A stretch of DNA of 64,000 nucleotides. Origin: an uncultured Clostridia bacterium (GTDB lineage Bacteria; Bacillota; Clostridia; TANB77; CAG-508). The stretch covers positions 18,980-82,979 of the forward strand of contig CAKPNJ010000004.1 in the NCBI GenBank assembly GCA_934168365.1. The letters are read 5' to 3'. The notes under the pieces were generated by a model. The model did no database searches. It was not told the origin of the DNA and saw only the letters and a list, made by a program, of their open reading frames with translations. Numbering within the stretch: the first letter of the stretch is position 1; the number at the start of each line of letters is the position of its first letter. This document shows positions 1-9,600 of this stretch, piece by piece. Made by a program: the position numbers and the translations under genes.

Positions 1-2
1 GA

Positions 3-422
3 ATTTCCAAACCAATTAACAAGCAAAAAATAAAAGTAAAAACCCCACGTGATATAGTAAACCTAATCATGGACGAATTGAAAACAGAAAAAAGAGAAAT
101 AGTGAAAGTAATAATATTAAATTCCCAAAACATTGTAATAAAAATTCAAAACATATCATTTGGAGGTACAAGCTCTGTAAATGTAGATCCAAAAGATGTA
201 TTTACAGAAGCAATAAAAATAGGTGCACCAAAAATAATAATGGTGCATAACCATCCTAGTGGAAATCCAACGCCAAGTGAACAAGACATAAACTTTACTA
301 TAAAAATGGAACAAGCATCAAAAATATTAGGAATTCAATTATTAGACCACATTGTAATTGGGTATAATGAATATACAAGTATAAAATCATACTTATTAGA
401 AAAAGAAAGGAATGTATTTTAA
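3..422 (+). CDS. radC: RadC-family JAB/MPN protein, C-terminal part (5' end outside window)
   Basis: The reading frame is already open at base 3 and continues to the stop at 420-422, so only the last 139 codons are in the window. They form the MPN/JAMM domain of RadC: the metal motif HNHPSGNPTPSEQD (two histidines, serine, aspartate) is intact and is followed by the family's LLDHIVIG segment. RadC proteins of this family were once thought to act in DNA repair, but their biochemical role is unsettled. The gene lies one base upstream of mreB, the usual radC-mreBCD order in Firmicutes, so it is probably co-transcribed with the shape operon. The methionine at 69 is internal, because residues encoded before it also match the family. 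Confidence 0.93.
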   Translation: MSKPINKQKIKVKTPRDIVNLIMDELKTEKREIVKVIILNSQNIVIKIQNISFGGTSSVNVDPKDVFTEAIKIGAPKIIMVHNHPSGNPTPSEQDINFTIKMEQASKILGIQLLDHIVIGYNEYTSIKSYLLEKERNVF

Positions 423-423
423 T

Positions 424-1452
424 ATGAAATTATTGGGATGGAATTCAAAAGACATAGGAGTAGATTTAGGAACAGCCAATATAATTATAACAATAAAAGG
501 AAAAGGAATAGTTTTAAATGAGCCATCAGTAGTTGCCATAAACAAAAGCACAGGAGAAATATTAGCGACAGGCTCAGAAGCGAAAGAAATGCTGGGAAGA
601 ACACCAAACGACATCTCAGCAATTAGGCCATTAAAAGACGGAGTAATAGCAGACTTTACAGCAACGCAACTAATGCTCAAATCTATGCTACAAAAAGTTT
701 GTCAAAGATATAATGCAGGAAGACCAAGAGTTGTAGTAGGAGTTCCATCAGGAATTACAGAAGTAGAAGAAAGAGCAGTTGAAGAATCAGTAGTACAAGC
801 AGGAGCAAAAGAAGTATATATAATAGAAGAACCAATGGCAGCAGCAATTGGAGCAAACCTAGAAGTTGCAGAACCTAATGGAAACATTATAGTTGACATT
901 GGAGGAGGCACCACAGAAGTTGCAGTTATCTCTTTAGGAGGAATTGTAACAAGCAATTCTTTAAGAATAGCAGGAGACGAACTAAACGAAGACATCGTAA
1001 ACTATGTAAAAAGAGAAATGAACTTAGCAATAGGAGAAACAACAGCAGAACAAGTAAAAATAGGAATAGGCTGTGCAAAACCATTACTAACAGAAGAAAG
1101 TATGGAAATTAGAGGAAGGCACCTAGCAACAGGGCTTCCTGAAACAACAGTAATTACATCAACACAAGTGCAAGAAGCAATAAATGACTCAATAGAAAAA
1201 ATTGTGGACATTATAAAACAAACCCTAGAAAAAACACCACCAGAACTTGCATCAGACATTATGGAAAGAGGAATTGTACTAACAGGTGGAGGAGCATTGA
1301 TTAGAAACTTTGACAGCCTATTAGCAGAAAGAACAGAAATGCCAGTATATATAGCAGACCACCCGCTAGAATGTGTAGCAAAAGGAGCAGAAAAAACTTT
1401 AGAAGACTTAGAAAAACTTAGAACAGTATTAAACAGCTCTAGAAGAAGATAA
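424..1452 (+). CDS. mreB: Rod shape-determining protein MreB (bacterial actin)
   Basis: MreB is the actin-like ATPase that forms membrane-associated filaments and guides lateral wall synthesis. Seen here: phosphate-1 motif DLGTAN at residues 14-19, phosphate-2 motif DIGGGT at 158-163, adenosine-binding LTGGG at 286-290. The length of 342 residues is normal for the family. An in-frame ATG at 412 lies one base after the AAAGG ribosome site (406-410) and inside radC; the ATG at 424, 13 bases after that site, is the better start and gives the family's usual MKLLGW-like N-terminus. First of the mreB-mreC-mreD-mrdA series, all on the same strand with short gaps. Confidence 0.97.
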   Translation: MKLLGWNSKDIGVDLGTANIIITIKGKGIVLNEPSVVAINKSTGEILATGSEAKEMLGRTPNDISAIRPLKDGVIADFTATQLMLKSMLQKVCQRYNAGRPRVVVGVPSGITEVEERAVEESVVQAGAKEVYIIEEPMAAAIGANLEVAEPNGNIIVDIGGGTTEVAVISLGGIVTSNSLRIAGDELNEDIVNYVKREMNLAIGETTAEQVKIGIGCAKPLLTEESMEIRGRHLATGLPETTVITSTQVQEAINDSIEKIVDIIKQTLEKTPPELASDIMERGIVLTGGGALIRNFDSLLAERTEMPVYIADHPLECVAKGAEKTLEDLEKLRTVLNSSRRR

Positions 1453-1468
1453 TTTTTGAGGAGTAGTA

Positions 1469-2287
1469 ATGTATAAAAATAAAAAGACAGGTATAGTAGG
1501 TATTATAATAACAATAATTGTATTGATAATAATAGTAATATTATCTAATACAGACATAAAAAAAGTATCATTTATAGAAAACATATTCAGCAGTATAGTA
1601 ATGCCAATTCAAAATGGACTCACCTATTTAAAAAATAAAATAGAAGGAAATGATAGCTTTTTCACAGACGTAAAAAACCTACAAGCAGAAAATGATGAGT
1701 TAAAACAGAAAAACAGCGAACTAGAACAATCATTAAGAGAACTAGAAATAATTAAATCTGAAAACGAAACACTAAAAGAATACGTTAATTTAAAAGATAA
1801 ATATTTAGAATACAAAACCTTACCAGCATACATCATAAATAAAAACATAAATAATTATGAAAAAACTCTAATTATAAATGTAGGAAGCAAAAACGGTATA
1901 AAACCAAACATGACAGTAATTGCAGACAAAGGACTAGTTGGATATGTAATATCCACTACAGAAAACACCTCAAAGGTACAAACAATTATAGATAGCTCTA
2001 CATCTGTAAGCAGTATTATAAGCACATCTAAAGAAGCCATTATCGCCACAGGAACACTAGAAGGAAACTCAATACTAAAAGCATCATATATACCAACAGA
2101 AGCCACACTGCTAGAAAACGATAATGTAGAAACATCAGGCTTAGGAGGAATTTACCCAAAGGGAATACACATAGGAACAATCAAGCAAATTATCAACACC
2201 AAAAACAATATAGACCGTTACGCATATATAGAAACTGCAGTTGACTTTTCAAAACTACAAACAGTATTAGTAATCACAAACGAGTAA
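1469..2287 (+). CDS. mreC: Cell shape-determining protein MreC
   Basis: MreC is a bitopic membrane protein that connects MreB filaments to the peptidoglycan synthases. The 272-residue product has a short cytoplasmic start, one hydrophobic helix at about residues 8-27, a Glu/Lys/Leu-rich coiled coil at about 66-105 and the beta-rich MreC domain after about 110 (segments such as VGSKNGIKPNMTVIADKGLVG, typical of the family). The start has the ribosome site GAGGAG (1458-1463). Lies 16 bases after mreB and before mreD in the standard order. Confidence 0.95.
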   Translation: MYKNKKTGIVGIIITIIVLIIIVILSNTDIKKVSFIENIFSSIVMPIQNGLTYLKNKIEGNDSFFTDVKNLQAENDELKQKNSELEQSLRELEIIKSENETLKEYVNLKDKYLEYKTLPAYIINKNINNYEKTLIINVGSKNGIKPNMTVIADKGLVGYVISTTENTSKVQTIIDSSTSVSSIISTSKEAIIATGTLEGNSILKASYIPTEATLLENDNVETSGLGGIYPKGIHIGTIKQIINTKNNIDRYAYIETAVDFSKLQTVLVITNE

Positions 2288-2332
2288 ATTGTAATAAACG
2301 AATACTCATCAATTAAAAAAGAAAGGAAGAAC

Positions 2333-2866
2333 ATGAAAAAAGCAATAGCAATAACAAGCCTAATACTCACATTCTTTGTAATATATTTTTTACAAACCAA
2401 TATCTTCACATGGTTCACAATAGGAGGAATAATGCCAAACTTATTCATAATATTAGTATTATTCATAGGCCTATTTGTTGGAAAAAAAGTTGGCTTTATA
2501 TTAGGAATTGTATTTGGACTAATTATAGACTTACTATTAGGACAAACAGTAGGAATATCAGCATTTTTACTAGGAATAATTGGGCTAATAGCAGAATACC
2601 TAGACAAAAGTTTTTCAAAAGAAAGCAGAATAATGCTAATGATGATAGTAATAGCAGGAACAATATTTTTTGAAACAGGATATTACATATTCAAAATAAT
2701 AAAATATAGTTCAGCATTTGAATTTGTACCATTCATAAAAATATTGATTATTGAAATAATTTTTAACATCTTTTTAACAATTATAATATACCCACTTATA
2801 CAAAACATGGGCAACAAACTAGAAGAAATATTCAAAAACAAAAAAATATTATCAAGATATTATTAA
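2333..2866 (+). CDS. mreD: Rod shape-determining protein MreD
   Basis: Small polytopic membrane protein of the elongasome. The 177 residues are almost entirely hydrophobic, with five or six membrane helices and a charged loop near residues 90-97; the segment GLIIDLLLGQTVGISAFLLG carries the acidic and small-residue pattern of MreD. Ribosome site GAAAGGAAG precedes the ATG. Position between mreC and mrdA supports the name, since MreD itself is poorly conserved. The stop overlaps the ribosome site of mrdA. Confidence 0.93.
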   Translation: MKKAIAITSLILTFFVIYFLQTNIFTWFTIGGIMPNLFIILVLFIGLFVGKKVGFILGIVFGLIIDLLLGQTVGISAFLLGIIGLIAEYLDKSFSKESRIMLMMIVIAGTIFFETGYYIFKIIKYSSAFEFVPFIKILIIEIIFNIFLTIIIYPLIQNMGNKLEEIFKNKKILSRYY

Positions 2867-2876
2867 GGAGGTAAAG

Positions 2877-4964
2877 TTGGAGCAAACCAGAAAACTAAGA
2901 TACAATATAATAGTAGTAATAACCTACATAGTTGGCTTTATTTTATTGCTTCAACTCTTTAATCTGCAAGTAATAAAAGGAAAAGAATATAGAGAAACAT
3001 CAAACACAAGGCTAACAAGAGAGTCAACAGTAAAAGCAGCAAGAGGAGACATAACAGACAGTACAGGAAACAAACTAGTAACTACCAAAACAGGTTTCAG
3101 TTTAGAACTATACAAAACCAAAATTGATAATGATGTATTTAATAACGTTATATACAACTTAGTAACCCTATTAGAGAAAAACAAAGACAAATATAATGAC
3201 AACTTACCAATAACAGTAAAACCATATGCATTCACAGCAAAAGACGAACAAACACAAAAAAAATGGAAAATAGAATATGGAATAGACGAAGATGCCACAG
3301 CAGAAGAAGTATTTAACATATTTAAGAAAAAATATGACATAAAACAAGAGGACCCAGAAAAAGCAAGAAAAATAATGGTAATTAGATATGAAATCTCCAG
3401 AAATGGATACAGTAACATAAAACCAGTAACCATATCTAATAACATAAGTTATTTAAGTGCAAACCAAATAAAAGAACAAAGCAGTATTTTCCCAGGAACA
3501 GCAGTAGTAACCACACCAGTAGTAACATATCCATATGGAAAACTTGCATCACATATTTTAGGCTATGTAGGCTCAATATCAGCAGAAGAATATAATGCAA
3601 ATAAAGACAAATATGGAATGAATGACATAATAGGAAAAACAGGAATGCAATATACACTAGAAGAATACTTAAAAGGAAAAGACGGAATTAGGCAAGTAGA
3701 TATGTCTGTAGATGGAACCATAACAGACGAATACATTTCACAAGAAGCGGTAGCAGGGTATAATGTAGCATTAACAATTGATTCAAATTTACAAAAAGTA
3801 ACAGAAAATGCGTTAGCACAAAATATAAAAAAAATAGCAAGTGGAGCATATGGAAAAAAATATAATGCTAAAAATGGTTCGGCAATAGTAATGAATGTAA
3901 AAACAGGAGAAATTTTAGCACTAGCAAGTTATCCAGACTATGAACCAGAACTATTTGTATCTGGAATAAGCCAAACCAAATTAGATGAATACAATAAAAA
4001 TAAAAACTGCTACAACTGGGCGATTTCAGGTACCTATGCACCAGGGTCTGTATTTAAAATGGTTGTTGCAACAGCAGCACTAGAAAATAATATAATAAAC
4101 ACACAAACTACAATAAATGACACAGGTATATATCCAAGAGGGCATAACCCAGCGTGTTGGATATACACAGACAAGCATTATGGACATGGATACCTAAATG
4201 TAACAGGAGCAATAAAAAAATCTTGTAACTATTTCTTCTATGAATTAGGATATAAAATGGGAATAGACCCTGTAATAAAATATGCAAAAGCATATGGATT
4301 AGGAATAAAAACAGGAATAGAATTATCAGGAGAAGCGGAAGGTATAGTAGACGTAAAAAAACAATGTGAGGAATTATATGGACAACAATGGCAACTAGGA
4401 GACACCTTATCTGCAGTAATTGGGCAAAGCTATAATGACTATACACCAATTCAAATAGCAAGATATGCATGTATGTTAGCAAATGGAGGAAAAGCAGTAG
4501 ATGTTACACTAATCAAATCAATAACAGATACAGATGGAAACAAAATATCAAAAGAAGAATATGAGAAAAAAATAAATGAAAAACTTGGACTTAACAACAT
4601 ACCAGAAATTAAAGACTTAAACATAAAAAAAGAAAACTGGGAAGCAATATTAAAAGGAATGAAAGGAGTTACCAGTGAAGCAGGAGGAACCGCTTATTAT
4701 GTTTTTTCAGATTTAGATATAGACATTGGTGGAAAAACAGGTTCTGCAGAAACAGGAGTAAAAAACCAAGTAAATGGCTGGTTCGCAGGTTTTGCACCAT
4801 ATGATAATCCGGAAATTGCAGTTGTAGTTTTAATAGAAAACGCCGGAGCAGGAGGAAATGTAGGAGACACTGCAAAAACAATAATAAAAGAATACTTTGG
4901 AATGAATGCCAAAGACGTGAAAGAAGACCTTACGGCAATACCATCTACACAAGTTAATAACTAA
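2877..4964 (+). CDS. mrdA: Penicillin-binding protein 2, elongation-specific transpeptidase
   Basis: Class B PBP that cross-links peptidoglycan for the elongasome together with RodA. The 695-residue protein has one N-terminal membrane helix (about 13-30), a dimerisation/pedestal domain (about 55-290) and a C-terminal transpeptidase. Catalytic motifs are complete: SVFK with nucleophile S391, SCN at 449-451 and KTG at 620-622. The start is TTG at 2877, six bases after AAGGAGG (2865-2871); no ATG fits. It closes the mreBCD cluster. No rodA gene is seen nearby. Confidence 0.95.
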   Translation: MEQTRKLRYNIIVVITYIVGFILLLQLFNLQVIKGKEYRETSNTRLTRESTVKAARGDITDSTGNKLVTTKTGFSLELYKTKIDNDVFNNVIYNLVTLLEKNKDKYNDNLPITVKPYAFTAKDEQTQKKWKIEYGIDEDATAEEVFNIFKKKYDIKQEDPEKARKIMVIRYEISRNGYSNIKPVTISNNISYLSANQIKEQSSIFPGTAVVTTPVVTYPYGKLASHILGYVGSISAEEYNANKDKYGMNDIIGKTGMQYTLEEYLKGKDGIRQVDMSVDGTITDEYISQEAVAGYNVALTIDSNLQKVTENALAQNIKKIASGAYGKKYNAKNGSAIVMNVKTGEILALASYPDYEPELFVSGISQTKLDEYNKNKNCYNWAISGTYAPGSVFKMVVATAALENNIINTQTTINDTGIYPRGHNPACWIYTDKHYGHGYLNVTGAIKKSCNYFFYELGYKMGIDPVIKYAKAYGLGIKTGIELSGEAEGIVDVKKQCEELYGQQWQLGDTLSAVIGQSYNDYTPIQIARYACMLANGGKAVDVTLIKSITDTDGNKISKEEYEKKINEKLGLNNIPEIKDLNIKKENWEAILKGMKGVTSEAGGTAYYVFSDLDIDIGGKTGSAETGVKNQVNGWFAGFAPYDNPEIAVVVLIENAGAGGNVGDTAKTIIKEYFGMNAKDVKEDLTAIPSTQVNN

Positions 4965-4990
4965 TAATATAATAAAGGAGTTAAAAATAA

Positions 4991-5380
4991 ATGAAAAAAG
5001 AAGAAGTAAAAGAATTAGGATTACATGGAATTAAAAAAAGCTTTAACAAAGAAATAGCAACATCAAAAACAAAATTCTATAAAGGATCATTACGCTCTGG
5101 ACAAAAAATGGAATTCGAAGGAAGCCTAGTAATTCTAGGAGATGTAAACTCAGGAGCAGAAGTACTAGCAGAAGACAATGTTGTAATATTAGGCATATTA
5201 AGAGGAATGGCACATGCTGGGGCAAAAGGAAACAAAGAGGCTATAATTGCAGCAGCCTCTATTGAATCAGCCCAAATACGTATAGCAGATATTGTAAAAG
5301 AAATTGAAAAAGACAATGAAGAAGACGAAGAAATAAAAACATATGCCTATGTAAATGAAAACGAAATTATATTAACTTAA
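4991..5380 (+). CDS. minC: Short MinC-like protein (C-terminal domain only)
   Basis: Residues about 27-108 match the C-terminal beta-helix domain of the septum-site inhibitor MinC: GSLRSGQKMEFEGSLVILG, then GDVNSGAEV at 50-58, RGMAHAGAKG at 71-80 and SAQIRIAD at 93-100. That domain dimerises and binds MinD in studied bacteria. Full-length MinC is over 200 residues; this one has 129 and only about 26 residues before the domain, so the FtsZ-inhibiting N-terminal domain is missing. The ATG has a GGAG ribosome site (4977-4980) and no upstream in-frame continuation, so truncation at the start is real in this sequence. An acidic tail follows. Unlike the usual arrangement, minD and minE do not follow; the next genes are convergent. 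Confidence 0.85.
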   Translation: MKKEEVKELGLHGIKKSFNKEIATSKTKFYKGSLRSGQKMEFEGSLVILGDVNSGAEVLAEDNVVILGILRGMAHAGAKGNKEAIIAAASIESAQIRIADIVKEIEKDNEEDEEIKTYAYVNENEIILT

Positions 5381-5767
5381 TAATAACAATATAAGAGCGA
5401 TAAACAAATACTGATCTTTTACATCTTCTTTATATAGAAAGAAAATCATTCCAATAAGCAAAAGATCATCATTGTATAATTTTAACCCAAACAAATCAAA
5501 ATAGCTCTCATCTTCACCTCTGTCTGTTTGGTGAAAAAAACTATCTAAAAAATTAAAACCATATGAAGCTTTAGAATTAGTAGTCTTATTTTCAGTCGAA
5601 GGCTTATGCTTCTTTTCGTTATTAGAACCTTTAGTTCCCTGTGAGAAATCATAGGGACTTTGTTTTGAAGGAGCAACAGCCAAAGAACTTCTATTATAAT
5701 ACATATTAGGATTAACAGGATATCTTCTAAAATAAGGAAAACTGAAAAAAGGGTAATTATACATCAT
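5372..5767 (-). CDS. Hypothetical protein with C-terminal hydrophobic segments
   Basis: Not recognised. The 131-residue product starts with an aromatic Pro/Tyr/Phe-rich stretch (YNYPFFSFPYFRRYPVNP), passes through a polar Ser/Asn/Lys-rich linker at about 40-70 and ends with two short hydrophobic segments (LLLIGMIFFL and LFIALILLLL). Such aromatic N-termini with low complexity linkers occur in clostridial spore-associated or envelope proteins, but that is only an impression. Start chosen at the ATG about ten bases after AGGTGG; an earlier in-frame GTG lies within that ribosome site. Its start overlaps the end of the upstream gene by 11 bases, so the two are translationally coupled. Its stop overlaps the end of the convergent minC-like gene by 9 bases. 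Confidence 0.7.
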   Translation of the reverse strand: MMYNYPFFSFPYFRRYPVNPNMYYNRSSLAVAPSKQSPYDFSQGTKGSNNEKKHKPSTENKTTNSKASYGFNFLDSFFHQTDRGEDESYFDLFGLKLYNDDLLLIGMIFFLYKEDVKDQYLFIALILLLLS

Positions 5768-6140
5768 TCTTTTTTTCACCACCTAAAGGATTTAAAATTT
5801 CAAATGCCTTTCCCATACTAAACAATTTAATATATTGATCAACCTTCTCCTTCCTACTAGGCTTTAAATAAGGCTTTAAAGACTTAAGCAAATTAGCCCT
5901 AGGGTCATTCTGGCTTCTATTCATATTATCAATAATTGACTTCATTTTTAGCATAGTTTCCATATCAAAATTTGGAACATCACCAGAAGAATTTTCGGAA
6001 GAATGCTGTTCCGTAGAAGAATTAGAAGACATGCCATTAGAGTTAAAATTATTCAACATACTTTTAATAGAATCTGGAACCTCATTATTCTTTAACATAT
6101 CATTCATTTTTTGAAAAATATCAGACATATCTTCACTCAT
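5757..6140 (-). CDS. Hypothetical small polar protein
   Basis: Not recognised. The 127-residue soluble protein has a Met/Asp-rich N-terminal helix, a Ser/Asn-rich linker at about 35-55 and a helical C-terminus containing MKSIIDNMNR and LLKSLKPYLKPSRKEKVDQYIK, followed by GKAFEILNPLGG. It looks like a small helical protein joined by a flexible linker. The ATG at 6140 has the ribosome site AAGGAGGA at a spacing of seven; an earlier TTG would abut that site. Second gene of a three-gene reverse-strand operon. Confidence 0.75.
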   Translation of the reverse strand: MSEDMSDIFQKMNDMLKNNEVPDSIKSMLNNFNSNGMSSNSSTEQHSSENSSGDVPNFDMETMLKMKSIIDNMNRSQNDPRANLLKSLKPYLKPSRKEKVDQYIKLFSMGKAFEILNPLGGEKKNDV

Positions 6141-6152
6141 AAACAATCCTCC

Positions 6153-6308
6153 TTAGATATTATTATTTTTTCTAATTTGATTTATAATATCTTCTGCATC
6201 CTTGGAATTAAGCATTTTACTAACCTTTGTAAGATTTGCATCCAACTCTTTTTTATCCATTTTAGATAACATATTCATAAGCTGAGCCATATCCATTTTA
6301 TTATCCAT
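6153..6308 (-). CDS. Hypothetical 51-residue protein
   Basis: A short open frame encoding 51 residues: Met-rich start (MDNKMDMAQLMNMLSKMDKK), then KELDANLTKVSKMLNSKDAEDIINQIRKN, predicted to be two or three helices. Ribosome site GAGGTGA sits eight bases before the ATG. The stop overlaps the ribosome site of the next gene (ATG 12 bases downstream), so it is very likely the first gene of the three-gene operon running leftwards to 5372. Both this product and the next have a Met-rich MxDMxxxMxxML-like start, suggesting a shared helical motif. No function can be named. Confidence 0.7.
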   Translation of the reverse strand: MDNKMDMAQLMNMLSKMDKKELDANLTKVSKMLNSKDAEDIINQIRKNNNI

Positions 6309-6433
6309 ACAATCACCTCAATACAATATATGTTTTTAAAACTATAATATTATATGCAAAACAACTAAAATAGTGAATTATTTACCAATGTAATATAAAT
6401 TTAATATTAGCCAAACGTTTTGAAGTTCCGTAG

Positions 6434-6456
6434 GTGGAAAATGCAACATTTCCCAC
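6434..6456 (+). promoter_or_regulatory. Stem-loop in the gap upstream of the surface-protein operon
   Basis: GTGGAAAATG and CATTTCCCAC can pair (nine of ten positions) around a CAA loop. The 324-base gap 6309-6632 holds this hairpin, two good promoters and no open frame with a ribosome site. The hairpin precedes both promoters, so it is more likely a DNA-binding site or belongs to a longer transcript than a terminator; no T-run follows. Confidence 0.4.
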
Positions 6457-6475
6457 ATTTACCAGTCGTTTACTG

Positions 6476-6503
6476 TTGAAAAATGTTGTAAAAATGATAA
6501 AAT
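6476..6503 (+). promoter_or_regulatory. SigA-type promoter, distal, for surface-protein operon
   Basis: TTGAAA at 6476-6481 and TAAAAT at 6498-6503 with a 16-base spacer. It lies about 130 bases before the start codon, upstream of the stronger promoter at 6570. Confidence 0.55.
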
Positions 6504-6569
6504 ATATATATAAGTATTATAAAAAATAGGCGGAAAATGTAAAAACTTGTAAAGAATGTGCCAAAACCA

Positions 6570-6598
6570 TTGAAAAATACGGAAAAATATCGTATAAT
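6570..6598 (+). promoter_or_regulatory. SigA-type promoter, proximal, for surface-protein operon
   Basis: TTGAAA at 6570-6575, 17-base spacer, perfect TATAAT at 6593-6598. It is 35 bases before the first start codon and is followed by the ribosome site AAGGAGG at 6621-6627. Confidence 0.8.
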
Positions 6599-6632
6599 AT
6601 AAGTTGATATTTATAATTTTAAGGAGGAAACT

Positions 6633-9600
6633 ATGAACAAATTATTAAAAAAGGTTATCGCAGTATTGATACTTACATGCATGATAAGTGCTAATTTGTC
6701 TATAATTGGAGGTTATGGAATATCATATGCCTTATCAGCAACTGAACTTTCTAATCAAAATTCAAAAACCCAAAACTCAAATGTAGAATTCAACTCGTAT
6801 TTTGAAGGAGGAGTTCATAGTAAAACTGAACAAATTGAAAACACAACAAAATTATTTGTCAACATCAAAGTTAAAAATTCAGGCTATTTGGAAAACCCAA
6901 CAATTAGCTTTGCAGACGTAAACTTCAAAATAGCAGGACAAATAAAAAATGAAAACGTACAAAGCATTGATGCAAATGCAAACAAAATTGTATTAAGTAA
7001 ACTAAATAATGGCACAGATATAACTTTAGAAATCCCAATCAAACTACTAAACCAAAACGAAGTTACACTAGACAACTTTGACAAAGAAACAACCACAAAC
7101 TTCACTGCAACATATGTAGACGGAAACGGAAAATCAAATAGTATTTCTAAACAAGTTATAAACAAACTTACATGGAATGAAACAGAAACAGTAAATGCAG
7201 TATTAGAAGCAAATACAACTAAACAAATTCCATATCATGTAGGAGAAAAATATGGAGTAATATTCCAATACAGCATAGAATCTGGAGTGGAAAATAGCAA
7301 ATTACCAATCAAAACAACTAACATCTCAGTATCTGCACCACAACTAAACAACCTAAAACCAACAACAGGTAATGTAATTGCTATGAGCACAGAAGCAACA
7401 AACGGAGAAAACAGTGAAAACAGCTTTGGAACACAAAACTATAACTATGATGCTACAACAGGAATGTTAACAATAAACGTTGCAAATAAACAAGATAAAA
7501 TATCATGGGTAAAAAATGTTCAAGATAAATACCTAGTAACATTTATCTTTGACACAAAGGAAGCCTATGATTATGTTGTGAATAACGCCACAGAAATAAA
7601 ATATAGCATGAAAGCAAATTCGAAGGTAGAACTATATAACAGCAGTAATCATACAATAGAAGGCGATACAGAACAAAATGCTAAATATACACCAGCAACA
7701 GAAGGAACAGTATCAATTCAAAAAATAGGTGATATGCTAGACTTTGAAATAAACACAATACAAACTATTAGCAAAGGTCAAATATATGCAAACTATGAAT
7801 CAGAAAACAAAAAAGAAACAACATACAATGTAAAATATTACACAACAATATGTGATAAAGACCTAACAGACAAAATTGAATTTACACAAGTTCCAGAAGG
7901 CTTTTCAACACAAGAAAGTACAGCAAACATAACAACAGTTACAGAAACCAACCTAGTATACAACAAGAATGTAAGAATAAATAAAAATGTATTCCAAAAA
8001 ATTCTTGGAGAAGAAGGAACCATAACAATAAGTGGCACAGATGGAACAGAAATTGCAAAAATTGATAAAACAACAACATTATCAAATGAAGAATACATAG
8101 TAGATATAAGCAACAAAAATGCAAATCAACTTGTAATAACTACAAGCAAACCAGTAGCAGAAGGTAGATTAGTAATAGAAACAGAAAAAGCAATAAAAGC
8201 AGGATATAACGACAATCAACTACAAACAGTTAAAATGTTTAAAACATTAGTAACAACATTAAAAGCAGATGTCAACGGAAAAAATGTGCAAACATCAAAA
8301 AACATCCAATTAACAGAACCAAAAACAGTAATTGATGTTACAGTAAACAAAAAAGATTTAACAACAGCAGTAGAAAACAAAAATGTTGAAATAAGAGCAG
8401 TATTAGATACTTCAACAACAAACAATGCATTATATAAAAATCCTACTTTAAAAATAAAACTACCAGAATACATTGATAAAGTAAATGTAAATAGCTATGA
8501 CATAGTAATGGGAAACGGATTAAAAATAAAAAGTGTTAAAAAAGCAAAAGAAGCCGGAAAAACTATACTAAATGTAGAATTAAAAGAAAGCCAAACAGAA
8601 TATACACTAGATGCACAATACAAAGGAGCAATTGTAATCCTTAACACAAACCTAACAACGAAAACATTAACACCAACAAACAAAAATAAAATAGTAGTAG
8701 AATATACAAACAACAACGAACTTGCAACAAATACACAAGGAACAATTGAAAGAGAATTAAACTTTGTAGCCCCAACAGGAATTGTTACAGCAAATGGAAT
8801 ATCAAACTATGCAGATGGAAAGGGAGATTTATTATCAATAGCAGATGAAGGAGCAACAGGAACAATTGCAAGAAATTCATCAGCAAGAACAGCTACAATA
8901 TATGGAAAAATAATAAATAACTATCCAAACTTTATAAAAGATATCGTAATATTAGGAAAAATTCCTTCTAAAGGAAACACTAATATAGACACAAATACAG
9001 CATTAGGTTCAACATTTGATACAAAAATAAAACAAGCTGTAACATTAAAAAATGTTGATACAGCAAATTATACTGTATATTATTCAACAGTTGAAAATGC
9101 AAACAAAGACTTAACCAACACAGCAAATGGCTGGACTACTACATTTAGCGAAAATGCTAAAACATATATGATTGTTCTACAAAACCAACAACTACAAACA
9201 GGAGAAACACTAGAATTTTCATACAATGTAGAAATACCAGCAAATATTTCATATAACAATAACACATATCAAATGTATAAAGTAAGCTATACAAATGCTT
9301 CTAGTGTAGGAGAATTACCAGAAAGCAAAACATCATCAATAATATGCTTAACAACAGGGCAAGGCCCAGAATTATCAGTAGAACTAAAATCAACAGCTGA
9401 TGTAGTAAGAGAAGGACAAGTAATTAAAATGAAAGCCACTGTTAAAAATACAGGAAGCTTAACTGCCAAAAATGTTAAAGCAGTTGTCACACTACCAGAA
9501 TACGCAAAATTTACAGATTACGTTCCAGCAAATGGATTTTATCCAGTAGCTGAAACAGAAAAAACTATTGATGTTGGTACATTAGAGCCAAATCAAAGTA

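Noticed and set aside
2410..2673. Second forward frame within mreD
   Set aside because: Low-complexity out-of-frame reading of mreD without its own ribosome site.
6400..6480. c-di-GMP or other riboswitch before the surface-protein operon
   Set aside because: The conserved cores are missing, and the region lies upstream of the better promoter.
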